A stretch of 64,000 nucleotides of DNA, taken from the NCBI RefSeq assembly GCF_900177815.1, contig NZ_FXAZ01000008.1, positions 1-64,000 of the forward strand, in the 5' to 3' direction. Numbering within the stretch: the stretch's first letter is position 1; each line of letters starts with the position of its first letter. The notes beneath the pieces are model-generated. The model had not been told where the DNA came from. It worked only from the letters and a program-made list of their open reading frames with translations, and made no database searches. This DNA is from Paenibacillus aquistagni. Lineage in GTDB: Bacteria; Bacillota; Bacilli; Paenibacillales; Paenibacillaceae. This document shows positions 18,279-26,649 of this stretch, one piece after another. Position numbers and translations under genes: made by a program.

Positions 18279-19049
18279 TTATGCTTCCTCAATCAGTAGT
18301 GCATGCACAATTCCAGGTCCATGTACGCCAATCGTAAGATCATTCTCGATGTCTGCGGAGCGGCTTGGACCTGACACAAAGTGAATGCCTGCTGGCCGCT
18401 CTGCTAACGGCCATTCATCCATGGGCCTTAATACCTCGCCCAATCTCGTCTTTAGCCGCAAGACCGGAATAATCACGATAAGCATCGTGGGAAGCAAGCT
18501 AACCGTGCGACCTGATATCTCGGATGAAGGGAGGACAACCGAACCGGTGTATGATACGGCGGCATGTGCAGCCGTAATCCCGATATCCGCCTGAGCAGCC
18601 GCTGCGACAAGCCACCCCTTGGCCGCATCATCCAGCCCATGTGCATTCCATATGGTCAGGTTAATGTCCTGCTGCTCCTCCCGTTGAAGCTCTTCCTTCG
18701 TTCGAAGCAGCGCAGTCTGAATCGGCTCTAATTCAGGCTGATCCTGCATTATCAGATGCTTGGCTCCCGTATGACGCACCATATCTTGAATAAGAAGAAC
18801 CGCATCCTTCATAGCAGCTAGACGATGGGCATGCCCTCCCGCGAGCTCCCAATGCTTCACAAACTGCGTGATGCGTGCTTCCAATGAAAGCTCATAGCGA
18901 TCCCAATCTTCTGGGGCTCCTTTTAACGTTCGTATCGGAGCTGTCTTCTGTCTTGGCCTTTGCAGTCGGCTAGCAATATGGTCAAAAAACTCCTCCTGCT
19001 TCACGCGTGATTGGGCATCGAGCTCAGCAAGAAACGTCTTATCGTTCAT
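18279..19049 (-). CDS. lutC: L-lactate utilisation protein LutC (LUD domain)
   Basis: LUD-domain subunit of the LutABC complex that oxidises L-lactate to pyruvate in the cytoplasm. The 256 residues carry the LUD fold, including AAHAAVSYTGSVVLPSSEI and the C-terminal FVSGPSRSADIENDLTIGVHGPG, which is the signature stretch of this family. The ATG at 19049 has AGGGGGAGAG a few bases upstream and overlaps the end of lutB by 11 bases; longer in-frame starts read back into lutB. It is the last gene of the lutABC run. Confidence 0.9.
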   Translation of the reverse strand: MNDKTFLAELDAQSRVKQEEFFDHIASRLQRPRQKTAPIRTLKGAPEDWDRYELSLEARITQFVKHWELAGGHAHRLAAMKDAVLLIQDMVRHTGAKHLIMQDQPELEPIQTALLRTKEELQREEQQDINLTIWNAHGLDDAAKGWLVAAAAQADIGITAAHAAVSYTGSVVLPSSEISGRTVSLLPTMLIVIIPVLRLKTRLGEVLRPMDEWPLAERPAGIHFVSGPSRSADIENDLTIGVHGPGIVHALLIEEA

Positions 19050-20652
19050 CTCTTCTCTCCCCCTCTGCTGCCTTAAGACGGGAAGCCGCTTGCAAGTCAC
19101 TAGACCTAGCCATATCCCCAGCATGCATATGATCTGATTGATTCCTCGCTGCTACGAGCTTCTCCATACGCGCTCTGATCTCCTCATGAACAGTCGGCCT
19201 GCCGCTTGCATGAAGCTCTTGCTCAAGCTGCTTCCATTGCTCGCGGAAGGTCTCGCTCGGGAGGCTCGGAAGATGGCGATACGCATTCCAGCCTTTTAAT
19301 GGCCCTATCTGCGTCGTGATCTTGCCATCGCGAACGAACGGCTTCTGTACCCAGCGGCCAAGCTTAGCAATCATTTTGAGCCGCTTCGCATCACTCATGA
19401 TAAAGCGGAAGCCCTGCATGCCCATCTTCTCTGCCTGCTCTCCTCTGCCCGCCTCCACCTTCCGATGGCGCAAGTACACAAGCATGTCATGCAGCGGGAT
19501 CTTCACTGGACATGCCTCATAGCAAGCGCCGCATAGACTAGAGGCGCTAGCGATATCGTCCCATTCGGCCATATTCTTGTTCAGCGCAGGAGTCAGCACC
19601 GCGCCAATTGGCCCGCTGTACACGCCGCCATACGCATGCCCACCAATATGGCGATATACAGGGCAAGCATTCAAGCAAGCGCCGCAGCGAATGCAGTTCA
19701 GCAGCTCTTGAAAGTGAGTATCCCCAAGCTGCAAGGAGCGGCCATTGTCCAAAATGATTATATGCATCTCCTCAGGACCATCTGCGTCAGCAGCACGCCT
19801 TGGGCCGGAGAGGACGGACATATAAACCGTTAGCCGCTGCCCAGTTGCCGAGCGGGGCAGCAGCGTAGCCATGACTTCGAGATCATCCAGAGTCGGAATG
19901 ATGCGTTCCATGCCCATAAACGTGATTTGCGTCTTTGGAACCGTGCTCACCATGCGCCCGTTGCCTTCATTTTCAAAAAGAACCATGGAGCCTGTCTCCG
20001 CGATCGCAAAGTTGCAGCCTGTCATACCGATGTCTGCCTCCAGGAACTTCTCACGCAGCTTCTTTCGCACAAAGCCTGCCAATACTGCCGTGTCAGGAGG
20101 CAGATCCTCCCCTGCTTCCTTTGACAATAGCTCTGCAATTTGGTGACGATTCTTATGAATGGCAGGAATGATGATATGTGATGGCGTCTCATGCGCAAGC
20201 TGAATAATATATTCACCGAGATCGGTCTCAATCGCTTCGATCCCTTCTTCCTCCAGGGCATGATTAATATGCAGTTCTTCCGAGACCATAGACTTTGACT
20301 TCACTGCGCTCTTAGCCTGCTTCTCCTTCGCGATTCGCATCGTCAGCTGAACCGCCTCTTTGGCATCGCTTGCAAAATGAACATGAACACCGTGAGCGCG
20401 GGCATTGTTCACGAACTGTTCCAGATAGTAATCGAGATGAGCTATCGTATGAAGGCGAATCTGGCGTCCGCGTTCGCGCCACTCCTCCCAATTGCCGTGC
20501 TCTTCTGCCGCAGCAAGCTTGCCGCTCTTCAAACGCTCTGTTGTGAATTTCACAGCCCGTCTTAGAAATTCATTGTTAAGCGCAAGCTCCGCTCTGCCTT
20601 TTACCGAATCCGGCGTCTTCTGAACCGTTGAGTGATCAGCCCTAATGCTCAT
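19039..20652 (-). CDS. lutB: L-lactate utilisation iron-sulfur protein LutB
   Basis: Iron-sulfur electron-transfer subunit of LutABC. An N-terminal LUD-like half (about 60-290) is followed by two 4Fe-4S clusters with the motifs CIRCGACLNACPVY (near 310) and CGACYEACPVKIP (near 362), then a C-terminal helical tail. The length of about 537 residues is somewhat above the usual 470-480 because of a longer, Arg/Glu/Lys-rich C-terminus. The ATG at 20652 is preferred over the GTG two codons earlier, with GGGGTGAG about 8 bases upstream. It overlaps lutA by 11 bases, indicating coupled translation. Confidence 0.9.
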   Translation of the reverse strand: MSIRADHSTVQKTPDSVKGRAELALNNEFLRRAVKFTTERLKSGKLAAAEEHGNWEEWRERGRQIRLHTIAHLDYYLEQFVNNARAHGVHVHFASDAKEAVQLTMRIAKEKQAKSAVKSKSMVSEELHINHALEEEGIEAIETDLGEYIIQLAHETPSHIIIPAIHKNRHQIAELLSKEAGEDLPPDTAVLAGFVRKKLREKFLEADIGMTGCNFAIAETGSMVLFENEGNGRMVSTVPKTQITFMGMERIIPTLDDLEVMATLLPRSATGQRLTVYMSVLSGPRRAADADGPEEMHIIILDNGRSLQLGDTHFQELLNCIRCGACLNACPVYRHIGGHAYGGVYSGPIGAVLTPALNKNMAEWDDIASASSLCGACYEACPVKIPLHDMLVYLRHRKVEAGRGEQAEKMGMQGFRFIMSDAKRLKMIAKLGRWVQKPFVRDGKITTQIGPLKGWNAYRHLPSLPSETFREQWKQLEQELHASGRPTVHEEIRARMEKLVAARNQSDHMHAGDMARSSDLQAASRLKAAEGERRDER

Positions 20653-21382
20653 GAGCACGTCTCACCCCTTCCTCCAAGAGCTCTGCCACATGCATGATGC
20701 GCACGGGCTCTCCGCGATATTCGAGATGCCCGCCAATGTTCATCAAGCAGCCCATATCAAGGCCAACAAGCACCTCAGCTTCCGTCACAAGCACATGGTC
20801 CGCCTTCTCTTCAACCATCGCGCCAGAGATAGCCGACATCTTCACCGCGAAGGTGCCGCCGAATCCGCAGCAATCTTCCTGATGCGGCAGTGCAATGAGC
20901 TCCAAGCCGCGCACATGCGAGAGCAGCTCACGAGGTTCCTCTTTAATGCCAAGCAGCCTCGTGCCATGGCAGGATGGATGGTAGGTCACCTTATGAGGGA
21001 ATTCAGCCCCGACATCCTTAATGCCCAGCACCTGAACGAGAAACTGCGTAAATTCGTATGTTTTTTCCTTCAGACGAATCGCTTGTGCCAGCCGCACACG
21101 ATCATCCTTGAACAATTCTTCATAGTAATGATGAATCATCCCTGTGCATGATCCTGACGGCGCTACGACGAAATCACTGGCTTCAAAAGCGTCCAGGATC
21201 GTACTAGCCGATGCTCGTGCCTCATCCCAATAGCCGCTATTGAAGGCCGGCTGACCGCAGCAGGTCTGAATATCCGGAACGTCAACCTCTATACCATACC
21301 TATTGAGCAGCTTCACGATCGCCGCTGCTACACGCGGATAGACCACATCGCTGATGCATGTTATGAATAAAGAGACTTTCAT
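20642..21382 (-). CDS. lutA: L-lactate utilisation protein LutA (CCG-domain oxidoreductase)
   Basis: Subunit of LutABC with two Cys-rich CCG repeats: TCCGQPAFNSGY near residue 42 and DCCGFGGTFAVKM near 167. In relatives these bind an unusual iron-sulfur centre. The length of 246 residues is usual for LutA/YkgE. GGAGGG lies about 9 bases before the ATG. It is first in the lutABC run. A terminator hairpin (21412-21455) lies only about 30 bases upstream, so transcription must either read through it from the DeoR/aldolase side or start inside it. Confidence 0.92.
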   Translation of the reverse strand: MKVSLFITCISDVVYPRVAAAIVKLLNRYGIEVDVPDIQTCCGQPAFNSGYWDEARASASTILDAFEASDFVVAPSGSCTGMIHHYYEELFKDDRVRLAQAIRLKEKTYEFTQFLVQVLGIKDVGAEFPHKVTYHPSCHGTRLLGIKEEPRELLSHVRGLELIALPHQEDCCGFGGTFAVKMSAISGAMVEEKADHVLVTEAEVLVGLDMGCLMNIGGHLEYRGEPVRIMHVAELLEEGVRRAHEH

Positions 21383-21411
21383 CTGGAGCGTCCCTCCTCT
21401 ACAAATTGCCT

Positions 21412-21455
21412 AAAAAAAGCCATCCACAGCAAGGTTTCACATTACTGAAGATGGC
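21412..21455 (-). terminator. Terminator or attenuator between the deoR-type gene and lutA
   Basis: On the minus strand GCCATC pairs with GATGGC around a 30-base loop and is followed by seven T. It lies 9 bases past the DeoR-type stop and 30 bases before the lutA start, leaving no room for a separate full promoter between T-run and gene. Confidence 0.7.
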
Positions 21456-21463
21456 ATTGTCCT

Positions 21464-22234
21464 TTATACAGGAGCGTGCAAGGAAGTGACTTGAACGCCT
21501 TGCTCCTGAATGATGCCAAGATCGTTCGAATCCGTATATTGATCAGTAATCAAATGGTGGATGTCTGACCACGCTGCAACCTGTGTTAAGGATTGCACAC
21601 CGAATTTGCTATGGTCAGCAAGCACATACGTCTCATCAGAGATGCTGATCATCTTCCGCTTAATCATAGCCTGCATCTCATTGGACTCGCTGATTCCCCG
21701 CTTCAAATGAACCCCTTTGGAAGAAAGGAATGCCTTATCAACATGGTACAGATCAAGCGAGCGTTCAGCCAACGGGCCTACATAGGACAGGGAGCGCGGA
21801 AGCAAAACCCCTCCAGTGGAGATAAGCTGCACCTTCTCCTTCTGGCTGACGGCCATCGCAACCTGTATGGAATTCGTTATGACAGTAAGCGCCATATCCG
21901 GAAGCAGCTTGGCCATATACCATGCGGTTGTGCTGGCATCAAGCAGGATACGGTCATGCTCCTTAATGCAAGCGACAGCTTCCTCCGCCATTAATCGCTT
22001 AAGATCCGCATGCTCGCTTTCTCGTATGGAAAAAGGGATCTCGGTTTGATCCTCTTTCACGCTTACTGCACCGCCATGGCTTCGGAGCAGCTTTCCCTCG
22101 CTCTCAAGCCGATCGAGGTCGCGGCGTATCGTCTCTTCCGTTACCCCGCATTCCACACTTAATTCGGACACTCTAACACTACCTCTATCATTTACGGCAG
22201 CAACAATATACTGCAGTCTTTCTGCGATCAGCAT
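21464..22234 (-). CDS. rhaR: DeoR-family repressor, probable rhamnose regulator
   Basis: A 256-residue DeoR-type regulator. The N-terminal winged helix-turn-helix reads RVSELSVECGVTEETIRRDLDRLESEGKLLRSHGG. The C-terminal sugar-phosphate sensing domain shows LDASTTAWYMAKLLP, VITNSIQVA, STGGVL and ADHSKFG, all family hallmarks. GAGAGG sits 7 bases before the ATG. It lies between the rhamnulose-1-phosphate aldolase fusion gene and lutABC on the same strand. In Bacillus subtilis the homologous gene RhaR (YulB) represses the rhamnose operon, so the symbol rests on context and not on specific residues. Confidence 0.82.
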   Translation of the reverse strand: MLIAERLQYIVAAVNDRGSVRVSELSVECGVTEETIRRDLDRLESEGKLLRSHGGAVSVKEDQTEIPFSIRESEHADLKRLMAEEAVACIKEHDRILLDASTTAWYMAKLLPDMALTVITNSIQVAMAVSQKEKVQLISTGGVLLPRSLSYVGPLAERSLDLYHVDKAFLSSKGVHLKRGISESNEMQAMIKRKMISISDETYVLADHSKFGVQSLTQVAAWSDIHHLITDQYTDSNDLGIIQEQGVQVTSLHAPV

Positions 22235-22334
22235 CGTTCAACCTCTCTTCACCCTTGTCTATTCCGTGCTGCCGTATTCCCGATCTTTGGCAGCAGCATC
22301 CATTATCTCTCATTGTACAATAGAAGCAAGGAGG

Positions 22335-22381
22335 GCACTAGCTGATCTTGACTCTCATCTATTGGAGCACACAGCTAGTGC
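22335..22381. repeat. 10-bp inverted repeat between aldolase and deoR-type genes
   Basis: GCACTAGCTG (22335-22344) and CAGCTAGTGC (22372-22381) form a perfect 10-base stem with a 27-base loop in the 194-base intergenic gap. No T-run follows on either strand, so it may be an RNA processing site or an operator rather than a terminator. Confidence 0.5.
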
Positions 22382-22428
22382 ACTGTACGGAATAGCCCGT
22401 CTGAGATGAACACTGCCTGTTCTCCCCG

Positions 22429-24498
22429 TTATCTCGTGAACGCCGCCGGCACTCCGCCATCAACCGTAATCATGCAGCCGGTCGTCTTCTCTGCCTTCGA
22501 GGAGGAAAAATAAGCGATCGCCTCAGCGATGTCTGCTGGGAATACGTTAACGAGCAGCGTCGTTCTCTTGCGATAATATTCTTCCAGCTGATCCGCTTCG
22601 ATGCCATAGGCTGCTGCGCGCTCATTGCGCCAGCTGGAATTCCAGATGGCGGAACCCTGCAGCACGGCATCTGGCAGAACAGAGTTGACGCGAATGCCAT
22701 GCTGTCCGCCTTCTGCTGCTATGCAGCGCGCTAGATGAATCTCGGCGGCCTTCGCTGTGCTGTAGGCCGCTGCATTCTTTCCAGCGTAGACCGAATTCTT
22801 CGAGCCTACAAAGACCATGCTGCCGCCAATGCCCTGTGCCTTCATCAGCTTGAACGCTTCGCGGGCGACGAGGAAATAGCCGGTTGCGAGCACATTCATA
22901 TTCAAATTCCATTCCGCTAATGAAGTCTCATCGAAGGGACTTGAAGTGGCTAAGCCGGCATTGTTCACAATAATATCAACACCGCCATATTGGAGCGCAC
23001 ACTGATCGAATGCCGCCTGCACCTCTTCTTCTTTCGTAACATCCATCTTTACAGCGAACGCACGTCCTTCGCCATATTGCTGATTACACTCCTCCGCAAG
23101 CTTCGCTGCGCCTTCAAGATTCAAGTCGGCAAGCACGACATGCGCACCGTCCTGCAGCAGCTTGCGAGCAGCAGCGCTTCCGATTCCCCCAGCTCCGCCT
23201 GTAATAAAGGCTACCTTGCGAGAGAACTCCGCCTCTGCAGGAGCTAAGGACAGCTTATACAGCTCCAGCGGCCAGTATTCCACATTGTAGGACTCGTTCT
23301 CGCTTAAGGAGACGAACTCGCCCAAGGCCGTCGCCCCGCGCATCACGGCAATCGCCCGATGGTACAGAGCACCACTGACGTTTGCCATCGCATAGCTCTT
23401 GCCTGTGTTCACCATCCCAAGGCCTGGAATCAAAATGACGCGTGGAGCCGCTTCAAACATAACATCTCCCTCATGCTTATTCCGTTCGAAGTAAGCCTTG
23501 TATTCCTCTTTATACGCCGCAATCCCTTGCAGAAGGGCCGCCTTTAGTGCGTCCACATCTTGGCCCTCTGGGTTCCACTCGATATAGAGCGGCTTCATCT
23601 TCGTATGCACGAGATGATCCGGGCAGGCTGCGCCGACCTGTGAGAGCGTCTTCGCATCGCGACTGTTTACGAAGGCGAGCACATCTTCGGCTGCATCCAC
23701 GTTTACAATCATTTTCTTGTTATCGCTAACAGCTCCGCGAACAACAGGCAGCACTTCCGCCAGAATGCGGCCGCGCTCTTCAGCAGCGATTGACTCATAT
23801 TGCTTGCCGCCATACAGCTGCCCCTCATTCACCTTAGCTTCAATATAAGCTTCTGCTTCCTGAATGATCGCAATCGTCTTGTTATAGCATGCCTCAGAAG
23901 TCTCTCCCCACGTCACCAAGCCATGCTTCTCCATGAGGACAAGCTCTGCCTTCGGATTCTGGCGGACCCCTTCAGCAATCATCTTGGAGAGCGTGAATCC
24001 AGGACGAACATAAGGAACCCACACATAGCGCTCTCCGTAGATCTCGTCGGCCAGCTCGCGACCGTTATGCGCGCAGCACAAGCTGATTATGGCATCCGGA
24101 TGAGTATGATCCACATGCTTGAACGGCAAGAATGCATGCAGCAGGGTCTCGATCGAAGCTCTTGGATGCTTGCTGTTGATCATGCAATGACTAAGGTAGC
24201 CAACCATCTCCTCATCCGACATCTCTTCACGTTCAAACAACGGCGTTATGTCACTTAGGCTCAAGCCAGTAAAATGCTGACTCTTCATCGTGCCAAGGTC
24301 AGAGCCGCTCCCCTTTACCCACATCACTTCGATATCTCGACCGCGGAAATCCTTCTCCACTGTCTTCATGGACGTGTTGCCGCCGCCCCAATTGCACACT
24401 GCTCGATCCGCACCAATACGATTGGAACGATACACAAGCTCCGATAAACCGCTTTCAAGATTTGCTGCTTCCGACTTCTCCCATAAGTTCGCTACCAC
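22429..24498 (-). CDS. rhaEW: Bifunctional rhamnulose-1-phosphate aldolase / L-lactaldehyde dehydrogenase
   Basis: Fusion enzyme of L-rhamnose breakdown. The N-terminal class II aldolase half (about 1-400) has the metal-site sequences HTHPDAI and MEKHGLVTWGE, and would cut rhamnulose-1-phosphate into DHAP and L-lactaldehyde. The C-terminal short-chain dehydrogenase half (about 415-689) has the nucleotide turn TGGAGGIG, NNAGLA and the catalytic YSTAK, and would oxidise lactaldehyde to L-lactate. The GTG at 24498 was chosen: GGAGGG lies 8 bases upstream, and the resulting 689 residues agree with the remembered length of B. subtilis YuxG (RhaEW). An ATG at 24546 lacks a ribosome site. Confidence 0.9.
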   Translation of the reverse strand: MVANLWEKSEAANLESGLSELVYRSNRIGADRAVCNWGGGNTSMKTVEKDFRGRDIEVMWVKGSGSDLGTMKSQHFTGLSLSDITPLFEREEMSDEEMVGYLSHCMINSKHPRASIETLLHAFLPFKHVDHTHPDAIISLCCAHNGRELADEIYGERYVWVPYVRPGFTLSKMIAEGVRQNPKAELVLMEKHGLVTWGETSEACYNKTIAIIQEAEAYIEAKVNEGQLYGGKQYESIAAEERGRILAEVLPVVRGAVSDNKKMIVNVDAAEDVLAFVNSRDAKTLSQVGAACPDHLVHTKMKPLYIEWNPEGQDVDALKAALLQGIAAYKEEYKAYFERNKHEGDVMFEAAPRVILIPGLGMVNTGKSYAMANVSGALYHRAIAVMRGATALGEFVSLSENESYNVEYWPLELYKLSLAPAEAEFSRKVAFITGGAGGIGSAAARKLLQDGAHVVLADLNLEGAAKLAEECNQQYGEGRAFAVKMDVTKEEEVQAAFDQCALQYGGVDIIVNNAGLATSSPFDETSLAEWNLNMNVLATGYFLVAREAFKLMKAQGIGGSMVFVGSKNSVYAGKNAAAYSTAKAAEIHLARCIAAEGGQHGIRVNSVLPDAVLQGSAIWNSSWRNERAAAYGIEADQLEEYYRKRTTLLVNVFPADIAEAIAYFSSSKAEKTTGCMITVDGGVPAAFTR

Positions 24499-24562
24499 GT
24501 CGATATCCCTCCAGGAAGTTGGTTTTATTTGGATTATTGTTGACAAAATAAGGGTAACATAC

Positions 24563-24598
24563 TTTTGTTTATTTTTGTATATATGTTTTTTTATTTTT
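24563..24598 (-). promoter_or_regulatory. AT-rich direct repeat, candidate operator of the aldolase gene
   Basis: TTTTGTTTATTTTT (24563-24576) and TTTTTTTATTTTT (24586-24598) are near-copies offset by 22 bases, two helical turns, 65-100 bases upstream of the aldolase start. DeoR-type repressors often bind spaced direct repeats. The rest of the gap up to the serS promoter shows nothing else clear. Confidence 0.35.
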
Positions 24599-24804
24599 AA
24601 ATAAAGATTTTCAAAATCAATATCAGATACAACCGTTCAAAATGATTTTTCACTTAACTGCTCCCTTTCGGAATTTCCTCAATCACTCTGACTTGAAAGA
24701 AAGCAATTCGAATGGGAAAGGAATCGCATTATGATACAATATGTATCGTAAAATTCTGACAATATTCGCGCTCCCATCAGGACTGTCGCTCATTCTCGAC
24801 AGCC

Positions 24805-24833
24805 TTGCTTATACGCATGCATTGCGCTATAAT
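24805..24833 (+). promoter_or_regulatory. Sigma-A promoter of the T-box/serS unit
   Basis: TTGCTT at 24805-24810 and a perfect TATAAT at 24828-24833 are separated by exactly 17 bases. They lie just before the T-box leader, so transcription should start near 24840. Confidence 0.78.
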
Positions 24834-24839
24834 ACATCC

Positions 24840-25074
24840 AACTTGATATGATTCCAAACGGCCAGTGAAGAGCATCCAACTCAGAGGCGTTCTCGTCAAG
24901 GTGATGACAGGTGGCAGTATGCACGGTTATGCAAGCACCCACTCACCCTAAGTTAACCGGACCCGCCCGTTATCGCGGAACCTAAGCGGATTGAATCGGC
25001 AGCATCGGTTCAATCAACATGGGTGGCACCGCGGGCTAAGCGCTCCTCGTCCCATTGTGATGAGGGCGCTTTTT
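24840..25074 (+). ncRNA. T-box riboswitch leader of serS
   Basis: The leader contains the T-box core GGGTGGCACCGCGGG (25020-25034). Its TGGC can pair with a GCCA acceptor end, as expected for tRNA-Ser with discriminator G. A stem III candidate pairs GATTGAA with TTCAATC (24989-25015). The terminator is AGCGCTCCTCGTC/GATGAGGGCGCT followed by a T-run to 25074, which the T-box core would break when uncharged tRNA binds. A possible specifier codon is AGC at 24934-24936, followed by A, but the stem I fold was not proven by hand. Uncharged tRNA-Ser should thus raise expression of the synthetase downstream. Confidence 0.88.
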
Positions 25075-25098
25075 GTATTTTTTTACAAGGAGATGGTT

Positions 25099-26403
25099 AT
25101 GATGTTGGACATTCATTGGATGCGTGAGCATCAGCAGGATGTACAGAACGCAGCGGATCAAAAGGGAATTGAGATTTCGATTCAAGAGGTGCTGAGCGCT
25201 TATGATGAACGCAAAGCACTGCGGCAGGATATGGATGAGAAGCGCGCACTGCGCAACCGGCTATCGCAGGAGATTGGACGCGCAAAAGCAGTGTCCAAGG
25301 CATTAAGCGATACGGCAGGTGCGCATATGGAGCAGGTAAGAGAGGTCAATAAAAAGCTGCAGGAGCAAGAGGATGCACTGAGGATGCTTGATGCAAAGGT
25401 TAATCAGCTGCTGCTGCTCGTTCCAAACGTCGTGTCGCCAGACTCGCCGATTGGCAAGTCGGATCAAGATAATGTGCTGCTTAAGCAGGTGGGTGCTCCG
25501 CCAACGTTTTCGTTTCAGGCGCGCGATCATGTTGAGCTGGGTGCTCTTCACGATATGATCGATATCCCAAGAGGCGTCAAGATCGCCGGCACACGCCACT
25601 ATGTGCTGAAAGGAGTCGGCGTACAGCTGCATCGTGCTGTCCAGCAGCTTGCCATTGACTATCTGCAGGAACAAGGCTTTACGCTTCTTGATGTGCCCTT
25701 GATGGTGCGCGGCGAAGCCATGACTAATACAGCCTTCTTCCCTCTCGGACAGGATCAGACTTACCAGATCGGAACAGAGGACAAATGGCTCGTCGGCACC
25801 TCGGAAGTGCCGCTCGTCTCGTATTATGCCAATGAGATCGTAGATGTGAGCACGCCGATTCGCTTGGCTGCGGCTTCAAGCTGCTTCCGAAGCGAGGTGG
25901 GATCGGCTGGCCGAGATGTGTATGGCTTATATCGCGTGCATCAATTCGCCAAGGTCGAGCAGGTCGTGCTGTGCGAAGCAGACCCCGAGCTGTCGGAAGC
26001 GATGCTGCAGCAAATTACCCGCCATGCCGAGCATCTGCTGCAGCTCCTAGAGCTTCCTTATCAGCAAATGGCCGTCTGCACGGGAGACATGTCGCAGAAG
26101 ACATATAAGCAGTATGATCTCGAAACCTGGATGCCAAGCCGCGCCTGCTACGGGGAGACTCATTCCTCTTCGAATCTGCATGATTTTCAAGCCAGAAGAG
26201 CGGAGATAAGGTATCGGGATCAGGCTGGCAAGCTGAAATACTGCCATACCCTTAACAACACTGCGATTGCTACACCTCGAATCCTCATTCCGCTGCTTGA
26301 GAATCATCAGCAAGAGGATGGTTCGATCCGAATTCCGTCAGCGCTGCAACGATATATGAACGGCATGAAAGAGCTGACACCTGCGAAAACAGAAGGAGAA
26401 TAG
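25099..26403 (+). CDS. serS: Seryl-tRNA synthetase, divergent paralogue type
   Basis: Class II synthetase that charges tRNA-Ser. An N-terminal antiparallel coiled-coil arm (about 30-105) is followed by the catalytic core with the TxE motif TSEVPLVS, motif 2 (SSCFRSEVGSAGRDVYGLYR) and motif 3. The serine-pocket stretches deviate from housekeeping SerRS as I remember it: YGETHSSSN replaces the usual YREISSCSN, and LNNTAIATPRIL replaces LNGSGLAVGRT, although the motif 3 Arg and the Glu are kept. The ATG at 25099 has AAGGAG at 6 bases; ATG 25102 is equally possible. Expression is under the T-box leader. It may be a second SerRS, perhaps one resistant to a seryl-adenylate analogue. Confidence 0.85.
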   Translation: MMLDIHWMREHQQDVQNAADQKGIEISIQEVLSAYDERKALRQDMDEKRALRNRLSQEIGRAKAVSKALSDTAGAHMEQVREVNKKLQEQEDALRMLDAKVNQLLLLVPNVVSPDSPIGKSDQDNVLLKQVGAPPTFSFQARDHVELGALHDMIDIPRGVKIAGTRHYVLKGVGVQLHRAVQQLAIDYLQEQGFTLLDVPLMVRGEAMTNTAFFPLGQDQTYQIGTEDKWLVGTSEVPLVSYYANEIVDVSTPIRLAAASSCFRSEVGSAGRDVYGLYRVHQFAKVEQVVLCEADPELSEAMLQQITRHAEHLLQLLELPYQQMAVCTGDMSQKTYKQYDLETWMPSRACYGETHSSSNLHDFQARRAEIRYRDQAGKLKYCHTLNNTAIATPRILIPLLENHQQEDGSIRIPSALQRYMNGMKELTPAKTEGE

Positions 26404-26448
26404 GCACAATCGCGTTCACAAAAGATAATGAACGTTGCCATACAGTAT

Positions 26449-26536
26449 AAAACCGCCTCACTGCATAAGCCGCAGCTTGCTGGAGATGTTGTCTCCTTCG
26501 GAGCTGAAGCCTATGCAGACAAGGCGGTTTTTCTTT
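26449..26536 (+). terminator. Long stem terminator after serS
   Basis: AAAACCGCCT at 26449 pairs with AAGGCGGTTTT at 26521, and the inner TGCATA pairs with TATGCA, around a further folded centre with GGAGA/TCTCC. TTTTTCTTT follows. A-rich and T-rich flanks make it potentially active in both directions. Confidence 0.75.
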
Positions 26537-26574
26537 GCTCTACAAAAGAAGTCAGGTTTCGGCATTTTATACGG

Positions 26575-26603
26575 TTGACTGCTTACAGAAACTAGACTAA
26601 ATT
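26575..26603 (+). promoter_or_regulatory. Promoter of the Calx-beta gene
   Basis: TTGACT at 26575 and TAAATT at 26598-26603 are separated by 17 bases. The gene start at 26650 follows a near-perfect anti-16S match AGGAGGTGATCC at 26637-26648, unusually long and only 1 base from the ATG. Confidence 0.6.
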
Positions 26604-26649
26604 TTGTATATAGATACATATTGTATCTAAGATTGCAGGAGGTGATCCA

